In this document: piece by piece, positions 1-5,362 of the stretch
Layout of the letters: each line of letters opens with the position of its first letter
Numbering within the stretch: the first letter of the stretch is position 1
NCBI GenBank assembly: GCA_002389785.1
Contig: DGQS01000205.1
Location: forward strand, 1 to 5,362
DNA: 5,362 nucleotides
From: Bacteroidetes bacterium UBA4408
GTDB lineage: Bacteria; Bacteroidota; Bacteroidia; UBA4408
Direction: 5' to 3'
The notes under the pieces: model-generated
Seen by the model: the letters and a program-made list of their open reading frames with translations, nothing else
Databases searched by the model: none
Told to the model about the DNA's origin: nothing
Translations under genes and position numbers: made by a program

Positions 1-1225
1 AATCGATTTCAACCGGAGATACAGTTTTTACAATTTCTTCAGCAGGTTGGTTCGCAAATAACCAGCGATATGCTTCTGCAAATTCGCGCTTCCAAAACCA
101 TTCACTGTGGGTGCCATCATTTTTTATTTCGCATTGCAATTCAAATCTGTTAAATCCATTTTTTAAGAGAGAGTCGCGCATGTTGTATGTTTCCTGCACT
201 TGACTTGAACTTTCTAGAACTCCACTTAATAAGTAGAGTTTTGAACTTCGTGTATGCAAAGTTTTTCGAGGCAAGCTATAAATAGAATCAGCAATCCAAA
301 GTACGGGAGATAAAATTCCAAATTTTGAAAAGATACTGTCATTTTTTAGGGCTGCATACAAAGTGGTCAAGGCTCCTAAACTACTTCCCATCATGGCTGT
401 GTGTAATCTGTCGGATTGTGTTCGATATAGTAAGTCAATAGTTGGCTTTAAGCGCTTCGTAATGAATGTTAAATATTCGTCGGTTTTACCACCCCCCAAT
501 TCTTTATTTTGCCAGGGCAAATATTCATCGTAGCGTTCTGTAACATCATTGTCAATTCCAACCACAATTACTCCCTTGTCGCCTTTTTCAAATAAGGCAT
601 TCAAGGTTTCATCCACTTCCCATTCTCCATTTTTAGCTGTACTGTCGCAAAATAAATTTTGTCCATCGTGCATGTAAATTACCGGATACCTTTTAGTCGG
701 CTGTTGGTAATAATCCGGTGGTAAGTACAACCAAATTCTTCGCGTCTTTTTTTGCTCATTCATTGGAAAGTTATCACTAAAAACAAAATAGGATTTTTCT
801 TTTTTTGATGAAGCAATACAAGTGGTTGAATTCCATCTTTCTATTTTGTAATCGACAGTGGTATCATGCAAAGCAACTAAATTTCGCTTGTTGAAATCAG
901 CTCCATTTGCTGACATTTCAGAGCATTCCCAACTCCCTAATGTAAATTTAAATTCATAAGGTTTATTGCGCAAAGGCAATTGTATGGAATAGTTACCATA
1001 CGCTTCTTTTTGTAAACGATAGTTTGAATCGTTTGCCAACCAATTATTAAAATTACCTGAAATATACAGGTTACCATTGGCAGGAGTATTTTCCGGTAAT
1101 GAAACAACTCGAATGCTAATTTGCGCGAAGGACGAGTTCAAAAAGGCCAGCAATAAAAAGATGCCGCTTAGTTTAAATTTGATGACAAAATAAAATTTTT
1201 TGAGTTCAATAGTTAGCTTATTCAC
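1..1225 (-). CDS. Secreted putative serine esterase with N-terminal E-set/CBM-like domain (3' end cut by window edge)
   Basis: The reading frame is open from GTG 1225 to the left edge (408 codons, no stop seen), so the C-terminus is missing. An in-frame TAA at 1247-1249 lies just upstream, and GTG is the only usual start that keeps the signal peptide intact. Residues 1-34 form a signal peptide: a lysine-rich start, a hydrophobic run (LSGIFLLLAFLNSSFA) and probable cleavage before Gln35. Residues about 35-135 resemble the starch-binding-like E-set domain found before many esterases (ISGNFNNW, then YEFKF..GSWE). The rest is an alpha/beta hydrolase of the putative esterase family (PF00756, related to enterochelin and feruloyl esterases). 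It shows YMHDGQNLF, nucleophile Ser282 in GSSLG, probable acid Glu338 in SGVLE, and His373 in DGTHSEW. The likely role is hydrolysis of an ester outside the cytoplasm; the substrate is unknown. No sorting tail is visible because the end is cut. The family call is firm, the substrate open. Confidence 0.9.
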   Translation of the reverse strand, partial: MNKLTIELKKFYFVIKFKLSGIFLLLAFLNSSFAQISIRVVSLPENTPANGNLYISGNFNNWLANDSNYRLQKEAYGNYSIQLPLRNKPYEFKFTLGSWECSEMSANGADFNKRNLVALHDTTVDYKIERWNSTTCIASSKKEKSYFVFSDNFPMNEQKKTRRIWLYLPPDYYQQPTKRYPVIYMHDGQNLFCDSTAKNGEWEVDETLNALFEKGDKGVIVVGIDNDVTERYDEYLPWQNKELGGGKTDEYLTFITKRLKPTIDLLYRTQSDRLHTAMMGSSLGALTTLYAALKNDSIFSKFGILSPVLWIADSIYSLPRKTLHTRSSKLYLLSGVLESSSQVQETYNMRDSLLKNGFNRFELQCEIKNDGTHSEWFWKREFAEAYRWLFANQPAEEIVKTVSPVEID

Positions 1226-1614
1226 AAGGAAAATTACAAGGTGTATTTAAAGCACTTAGTAACAAATGGTGTAAAACTAAAACAGTAAAATCTAAAAGTG
1301 TGGTTCATTAATGAATGGGAATTAGTCTTAGAGTTGGTAACACCACTCAGCATCGTATTAAATAGTTTTTCGGAAATGGCGATGGTGAAATGTGCACAGC
1401 TTAAGTGCGATTTAGTGATGTAAAAATAAGCATCCTTGCTCACCATTTGCTCTGTTGTTACAACTTTACCAAGCATGCGGGGAGCATTGTAACATTGAGC
1501 AGTGTTGGAATTCATAAAGAAAACCAAAGAGCTAACCGACAATAACAAAAGCACTCCTAAAATTACTAACTGAACTTTATTTTTTGTAGACATATTAAAT
1601 CCAAAACAAATTGA
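1226..1614. other. 389-base stretch between the esterase and the DUF3109 gene
   Basis: The only content I can find here is the uncertain small minus-strand ORF at 1234-1593. No TAnnTTTG-type promoter, strong hairpin terminator, tRNA or repeat is visible on the minus strand. If the small ORF is not a gene, this is simply a long spacer, and the esterase would need its own promoter, which I could not identify. Confidence 0.5.
1234..1593 (-). CDS. Small hypothetical protein with one N-terminal membrane segment
   Basis: I do not recognise this 119-residue protein. It starts with a short lysine-containing stretch (MSTKNK), followed by one strongly hydrophobic segment at residues about 7-27, which is either an uncleaved anchor or a signal peptide. 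The rest would lie outside the cytoplasm and holds four cysteines (Cys34, 66, 104, 114). The start is ATG 1593, with a weak GGA about six bases before it. It lies 21 bases after the DUF3109 stop and 8 bases before the esterase GTG, which fits translation within one operon. Against it, the last 30 residues are rich in Phe, Thr, Cys and Ser and look less like a typical protein. I checked the other two minus-strand frames over the 3' half for a continuing ORF and found only stops, so there is no sign of a frameshift. It may be a fast-evolving gene or a chance ORF. Confidence 0.45.
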   Translation of the reverse strand: MSTKNKVQLVILGVLLLLSVSSLVFFMNSNTAQCYNAPRMLGKVVTTEQMVSKDAYFYITKSHLSCAHFTIAISEKLFNTMLSGVTNSKTNSHSLMNHTFRFYCFSFTPFVTKCFKYTL

Positions 1615-2202
1615 TTACACTTTTTTTGTAAGTGATGATTTTTTTTCTTCTGCCACTAACTCCAATTGTTTATACCACACTTTACCATATTTTCGAATCA
1701 AGGGCTCTTTTAAAAATTTATACACCGGTACACCTAATTTTTCACCACACGAACATGCGGGTTTACATACATCCCACTCTTGATAATTAACGGCGTCAAA
1801 TTCTTTGTACTTGGTTATGCGCACCGGATATAAATGACAGGAAACAGGTTTTTTAAATTTTATTTTACCGTCATAGTAGGCTTTTTCAATAGCACACTTA
1901 GCAATGCTATCTTCAAAAATTACAAAAGCACAATGCTTAACTCCATCTACCAAAGGTGTTACTAAATCGCCGTCGCTATCAATTAAGGCTACGCCCGATT
2001 TCTTAATTTCCTTAATTCCTTCTTTGTTCATGTAAGGAATTACTTCCGGTAAAATTGACTTTAGTATTGCCTCTTCTTCAGGTTCTAAGGGGGCGCCTGA
2101 ATCACCGGCAACACAACATTCACCTTTGCAAGCAACTAAATCGCACACAAATTTGCGATCCAATAAATCATCCGAAACAAGCGTTTTATCAATAGCTATC
2201 AT
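1615..2202 (-). CDS. DUF3109 family cysteine-rich protein
   Basis: This 195-residue protein has no signal peptide or membrane segment and is predicted to be cytoplasmic. It matches my knowledge of the DUF3109 family (PF11307), common in Bacteroidota and related in style to YkgJ-type proteins that carry a cluster of metal-binding cysteines. The ten cysteines sit in the expected groups: C20, C25, C29 and C30 (CDLVACKGECC); C91; C103; C122 in the motif SCHLYPVR; and C146, C150 and C152 (CKPACSC). Together they probably bind zinc or an iron-sulfur cluster, but the biochemical role of the family is not established. Its length is normal for the family. The gene begins at ATG 2202, 17 bases after the metalloprotease stop, with only an A-rich leader (CCAAGA) and no clear Shine-Dalgarno. 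It is likely co-transcribed with the protease, although its location in the cell is different. Confidence 0.88.
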   Translation of the reverse strand: MIAIDKTLVSDDLLDRKFVCDLVACKGECCVAGDSGAPLEPEEEAILKSILPEVIPYMNKEGIKEIKKSGVALIDSDGDLVTPLVDGVKHCAFVIFEDSIAKCAIEKAYYDGKIKFKKPVSCHLYPVRITKYKEFDAVNYQEWDVCKPACSCGEKLGVPVYKFLKEPLIRKYGKVWYKQLELVAEEKKSSLTKKV

Positions 2203-2219
2203 TCTTGGTTCGATATCTA

Positions 2220-4508
2220 TTAATATTTGATTAACCTTTTAACAACTTTGTTGTTTTCAGATTGTAATTCCACAAAGTACATTCCTCTGCTCAAATCGGA
2301 AACTTGTAAATCAAGTTGAACTTGTTTGCTTTCCTTAGTAATAAGCTTGGTGCTTAGAATTCTACCGGTATAGTCAACTAAGCGAACAGTGATTGCTCCA
2401 TAATAATTGGAAGTTAGATCTAACGTGCTGGATGAAGTAGTAGGATTAGGAAATAAATTTACAGCACTGTCGGTGAGTTCATTTGCCGCTACACCGGTTG
2501 GTCCAATTGTAAAATTGGCATTACTCATATCAAAGAAAATATTTCCAACAGATTGAACTTTTACACGTGCTTGTGAAATGGTGCTGCTTCCTAACGATGG
2601 AACAACGATGGTTTCACTTCCATCATTGGGAGTACTTGCGATAAGTACATGTGGAAAAGTGAATCCTCCGTCAACTGAAAGCAATATAGCAACATTGCTA
2701 CAATTAATAGGAGCTACGTCTGTTGAACTTACATCCCAGGTAACTTGCGCGGTACTACCAAAGTTCCACACTTCTGTTCCCGTATTAGGAGCGTTTACTT
2801 TAAATGGATTAGTTGTATTAATAACAGTTATTGCTGCTGGAGTAAAGCTATTCGAAACTCCACCACCGCCTATACGATTATCGCGAGCAGTAAACTTAAA
2901 GTGCAAAACTCTTGCATAGGTTGGTAAAAGCTCTCCTAATAAACTGGTATTATTGATAATGCTAGTTAACTTGGGGAAAGTTCTTGTTGAATCGGTGCTG
3001 GGTGTAAAATCTCTAAAAATGGCTGCATTCAGTGTAGGATTGTTGGGAGCTCCAAAAGGTCCTGAGTCATATTCTTCCCATAAATAGGTGACAGGATCTC
3101 CATCGGGATCAAATGCTGATCCGGTCAACATAAAGGGCGTTTTAAATGGTATAACATAATCGGTTACAGGATTAATTACAGGTGCGCTGTTTCCTGTATT
3201 GGTTGTAGCAGCGCAAGAATTTCCAAACGCAAAAATGGTATAATTAAAAATTTCCTCGTAAGAGCCAACATGAAAAAGCGCATCACTATGCGCCTGAATG
3301 TCGTGCGAAAAACAAATACCTGCATAACCCATAATGGTAGTTCCACTTCCGGGTTCAAAATTATGTCCCATGGATGCATTGCCTGAACATGAACCTTGTG
3401 AATTGCTATTGAAACTGTGGTTTCCGCTAAATTGGTGCCCCATTTCATGCGATACATAATCAACATCAAATGCATCTCCAACCGGATTAGGCAATCCTGT
3501 AACTCCGTTAGCTTTTAATGAATTGTCGCAAATAACTCCCAATCCTGCAATTCCACCGCCACCTGTACTAAATACATGTCCAAAGTCGTAATTGGCAACA
3601 CCAATTCGCGCATTGATAGTTGTTTGATTTTGAGCGAGCATCGCTCCTCCATTATTGTTTGTATAAGGATCAGATGATGAGTTTAAAAAAATTAAAGTAT
3701 CGGTATTTGCAATTAACACCATTCTTACGGCGACTTCAGTTTCATAAATTCCATTTACACGATTCACCGATGTTACAATTCCTGAAAGAGCACCCGGTAC
3801 TGTTCCACCTTTAGTTGCAGCATATTCTCCGGTACAGGCCATTGCCAATCTATAGGTACGTAGTTCATCCCCGGTATCGTGAAGTTTTAAGGGCTTTAAA
3901 GCTTTGTTTTTTGAAATCTCCAACTGTATTATTTCTTCACGTTGTTTGTCTTCTTCAAATTCGCAATGCCTGTCATAAGCTTGGGGCATATCCGATTTAT
4001 TGTAACAGATGTAATTTTCAATCTCGGTATTATTAACCGGGTCAATAAATACCCATCCTTCTGGTGTAGCAATCATCGCATGAAATCCAAGATAGCCAAT
4101 GTCTATCCGTGCCCATGAATTTTCATCATCAATACCTTGCGCAACATAAGTTCTTAAGAGCGGATATTTTGCCTGTAACAGTGGATGCATCACTTCAGTT
4201 TCGAGCACCAAAAATCGTTTGAAACTGCCATCAGGAAAGGGAAGTGCCAATTCTAGTCCTTGAATCCTACTTCCAATAATTTCTTTTGGAGCTGTCGAAA
4301 GAATACTTCGCATATCATGAATCGCTAAATGAAGTGCACGGTATTTTAGTGGAAATACTGTTCGCTCGTTTGTTAAATTAAATTCTGAATGTGAAGCATT
4401 CGTCCACATTTCACTACTAGAAGTTGCAACCGAAAGCGTAACATTAAGTAAGATACAACTGGCTAGCATCCAAGATTTTTTAAGATTAAAAAGGGAGGAA
4501 AAGTTCAT
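2220..4508 (-). CDS. Secreted reprolysin-like zinc metalloprotease with T9SS type A sorting domain
   Basis: This 762-residue protein has five parts. (1) Residues 1 to about 30 are a signal peptide. (2) Residues about 31-215 are a prodomain. (3) Residues about 216-432 are a metzincin catalytic domain that begins near LRTYRLAMACTGEY. It contains the zinc motif HEMGHQFSGNH, with His354, His358 and His364 as ligands and Glu355 as the catalytic base, and a Met-turn at Met393 (TTIMGYAG). (4) Residues about 440-670 are two beta-rich, Ig- or cadherin-like modules; the first carries a DPDGDPVTYLW motif. (5) Residues about 684-762 are a type IX sorting domain with NLFPNP, a YTGR turn, LSRGMYFVEL and a basic end. 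The prediction is export by Sec, then transport through the outer membrane by T9SS, with removal of the prodomain and tail. The substrate is unknown. The prodomain is homologous to the separate lipoprotein encoded just upstream. Position 8 of the zinc motif is Ser rather than the usual Gly. An apparent lipobox at Cys18 falls too early in the hydrophobic region to be credible. Confidence 0.95.
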   Translation of the reverse strand: MNFSSLFNLKKSWMLASCILLNVTLSVATSSSEMWTNASHSEFNLTNERTVFPLKYRALHLAIHDMRSILSTAPKEIIGSRIQGLELALPFPDGSFKRFLVLETEVMHPLLQAKYPLLRTYVAQGIDDENSWARIDIGYLGFHAMIATPEGWVFIDPVNNTEIENYICYNKSDMPQAYDRHCEFEEDKQREEIIQLEISKNKALKPLKLHDTGDELRTYRLAMACTGEYAATKGGTVPGALSGIVTSVNRVNGIYETEVAVRMVLIANTDTLIFLNSSSDPYTNNNGGAMLAQNQTTINARIGVANYDFGHVFSTGGGGIAGLGVICDNSLKANGVTGLPNPVGDAFDVDYVSHEMGHQFSGNHSFNSNSQGSCSGNASMGHNFEPGSGTTIMGYAGICFSHDIQAHSDALFHVGSYEEIFNYTIFAFGNSCAATTNTGNSAPVINPVTDYVIPFKTPFMLTGSAFDPDGDPVTYLWEEYDSGPFGAPNNPTLNAAIFRDFTPSTDSTRTFPKLTSIINNTSLLGELLPTYARVLHFKFTARDNRIGGGGVSNSFTPAAITVINTTNPFKVNAPNTGTEVWNFGSTAQVTWDVSSTDVAPINCSNVAILLSVDGGFTFPHVLIASTPNDGSETIVVPSLGSSTISQARVKVQSVGNIFFDMSNANFTIGPTGVAANELTDSAVNLFPNPTTSSSTLDLTSNYYGAITVRLVDYTGRILSTKLITKESKQVQLDLQVSDLSRGMYFVELQSENNKVVKRLIKY

Positions 4509-4540
4509 AAGCTGAAGAAGAATTAGACGTGTTTATAACG

Positions 4541-4548
4541 CAAATATA
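4541..4548 (-). promoter_or_regulatory. Candidate Bacteroidota -7 promoter element (TATATTTG)
   Basis: Read on the minus strand, this is TATATTTG, an exact match to the Bacteroidota primary sigma factor -7 consensus TAnnTTTG. It would place a transcript start about 28-30 bases before the metalloprotease ATG. I could not find a convincing -33 TTG element at the expected distance upstream, so the call rests on the -7 box and its position in the 61-base gap. If active, it would let the protease be transcribed apart from the upstream lipoprotein gene. Confidence 0.4.
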
Positions 4549-4569
4549 CAAAATGAAATTGCTGAATAT

Positions 4570-5118
4570 TTAGCGATGCATGTTTTCGAATGGTAGTTTT
4601 TGAAAAGGAGCATTTTCCTTCTTAAAAACCATGTATAAATTTTTATCAGGGCCATCAACTGGGGCAATAAAATACTCTCCCTGTTCGGTCATAAAATAAC
4701 CATGAAAATTTTTGTCATTTAAATCCATGCGAATTCTGTTAGCGGGATTTGAAAGTTCTATTCCTTCGTATGTTTTAAATGCCGGATATTTTGCTGCCAA
4801 TGCAGGTGACATCACTTGCACTTCAATCACACTGAACTTCGAAAAGCTTGAATCAGGCTTGGGGAAATCGATAATGGATTTTAGTTTAGTAGAGTCGAGA
4901 ACCAAGCGTTTTCTTAATTCATCTTCGTTTAATTTAAATAATACAAATTTAGAAGGTAAAGAATCTTTGCTTTGTTTTAACTCAGAATGCGACATTGGCA
5001 TCCACAAAGGTTTTTCTTTTGAAGTATCTTTTCGGTGTTGTGTAGCACATGAAAAACATATACTAATACATAAAAGTAATAGGTATGAGCAAGCTAATCT
5101 TCGTTTTGTTTTTAACAT
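4570..5118 (-). CDS. Predicted lipoprotein: free-standing homologue of the neighbouring metalloprotease's prodomain
   Basis: This 182-residue protein starts with a basic n-region (MLKTKRR) and a hydrophobic run that ends at CFSC. Cys24 is the likely lipidated residue, although the lipobox is imperfect, with Cys at -3 and Phe at -2. The remainder aligns with residues about 34-172 of the metalloprotease encoded 61 bases downstream. W39 and SHSE 43-46 match W35 and SHSE 39-42. Residues 88-117 match 92-121 without a gap, with 17 of 30 identical, including VM.P and AKYP. FH 138-139 match FH 142-143, and FI.PV 150-154 matches 154-158. It ends at a clean stop where the protease continues into linker and catalytic domain; no HExxH motif is present. 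Beyond the signal peptide it has no cysteine, so Cys168 of the protease is replaced by Val164. It begins 9 bases after the stop of the upstream membrane protein gene. A role as trans-acting inhibitor, chaperone or tether is inference; a duplication relic is the main alternative. Confidence 0.85.
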   Translation of the reverse strand: MLKTKRRLACSYLLLLCISICFSCATQHRKDTSKEKPLWMPMSHSELKQSKDSLPSKFVLFKLNEDELRKRLVLDSTKLKSIIDFPKPDSSFSKFSVIEVQVMSPALAAKYPAFKTYEGIELSNPANRIRMDLNDKNFHGYFMTEQGEYFIAPVDGPDKNLYMVFKKENAPFQKLPFENMHR

Positions 5119-5127
5119 GTAAAATGA

Positions 5128-5362
5128 TTAAGTGCCTGATTTTGATTCTTGAAATGTAACTTCAGAGTTAAATTTTCCAACTCCAATAGAAATAAAGATT
5201 ATGCTTATAGCCATTATCACATGAGCAATATCCTTAAAATTAAACCAGGCATTTACCGAAATTTTAAAAGCATAAACAAAGGCGGTTAAAAATGAAATTG
5301 TTATGCCTAATGCTATCCAACTAGCAGCTTTGTTGCCATATTTTTTTCCCGATAAAGCATGA
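5128..5362 (-). CDS. C-terminal part of an integral membrane protein (5' end cut by window edge)
   Basis: The frame is open from the right edge (first whole codon at 5361) to a TAA at 5128-5130, giving the last 77 residues. Counting from the edge, residues about 13-34 (AASWIALGITISFLTAFVYA) and 45-62 (IAHVIMAISIIFISIGVG) are two membrane helices. They are separated by a short polar loop with the motif WFNFKDIAH, and a soluble tail of about 15 residues follows. The N-terminal start is not visible. The loop motif reminds me of Bacteroidota multi-pass proteins of unknown function with a FNHNDIxH-like signature, but this is only a recollection and I do not assign a family. The stop lies 9 bases before the ATG of the prodomain-like lipoprotein, so the two are probably co-transcribed and could be translationally coupled. 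Confidence 0.8.
   Translation of the reverse strand, partial: HALSGKKYGNKAASWIALGITISFLTAFVYAFKISVNAWFNFKDIAHVIMAISIIFISIGVGKFNSEVTFQESKSGT

Noticed and set aside
2578..2919. Plus-strand ORFs within the metalloprotease gene (also at 2745-2927, 3620-3814 and 3815-4036) and a 101-residue minus-strand ORF at 3176-3481 in another frame
   Set aside because: All lie wholly inside the well-supported metalloprotease gene in other frames. None shows domain motifs or a plausible leader.
4452..4463. Lipobox-like LASC at Cys18 of the metalloprotease
   Set aside because: It lies only a few residues after the basic region and most of the hydrophobic segment follows it. A T9SS sorting domain also argues for release by ordinary signal peptidase.
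4561..4574. Imperfect 14-base palindrome GCTGAATATTTAGC at the lipoprotein stop codon
   Set aside because: It has two mismatching positions and no loop, so it makes no stable RNA hairpin or terminator. With AT-rich sequence it is likely chance, and no second copy was noticed.
4509..5118. The lipoprotein and protease as one gene broken by a frameshift
   Set aside because: The protease has its own start, signal peptide and full prodomain. The 61-base gap is far too short to hold a lost catalytic domain, so these are two separate genes.
4712..5122. A 136-residue plus-strand ORF opposite the lipoprotein gene
   Set aside because: The minus strand has a signal peptide and clear homology to the protease prodomain, so the plus-strand frame is a shadow. 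It has no recognisable features and opposes the direction of every other gene.
1..5362. CRISPR arrays, tRNA or rRNA genes, insertion sequences, tandem repeats
   Set aside because: I saw no regularly spaced repeats, tRNA-like folds, transposase motifs or flanking inverted repeats on reading the window.

Overview
This window is low in G+C and all six genes I can support lie on the minus strand. A C-terminal type IX secretion (T9SS) type A sorting domain, very few Shine-Dalgarno-like leaders and a TAnnTTTG-type promoter element all point to a member of the Bacteroidota. I cannot place it more precisely.

In transcription order (right to left) the layout is as follows. First comes the C-terminal end of an integral membrane protein (5128-5362, cut by the window edge). 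Nine bases later is a 182-residue predicted lipoprotein (4570-5118). After a 61-base gap carrying the only promoter-like element I found is a 762-residue secreted zinc metalloprotease of the reprolysin-like metzincin type with a T9SS tail (2220-4508). After 17 bases is a cysteine-rich DUF3109-family protein (1615-2202). After 21 bases is a small unrecognised membrane-anchored ORF (1234-1593). After 8 bases is a secreted serine esterase (alpha/beta hydrolase with an N-terminal carbohydrate-binding-like E-set domain), which starts at GTG 1225 and runs off the left edge. The short spacings suggest one or two transcription units.

The most interesting observation is that the 182-residue lipoprotein is a free-standing homologue of the N-terminal prodomain of the metalloprotease beside it. 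The two align from a shared W-x3-SHSE motif, through a 30-residue ungapped block with 17 identities, to a shared FI-x-PV motif. The lipoprotein stops where the protease would continue into the linker and catalytic domain. The protease keeps its own prodomain, so the neighbour is a second copy. It may be an inhibitor, chaperone or membrane tether acting in trans, or a neatly truncated relic of a tandem duplication. The sequence alone cannot decide between these.

The remaining genes look like ordinary secreted-hydrolase and accessory content. I saw no RNA genes, CRISPR arrays, insertion sequences or long repeats.
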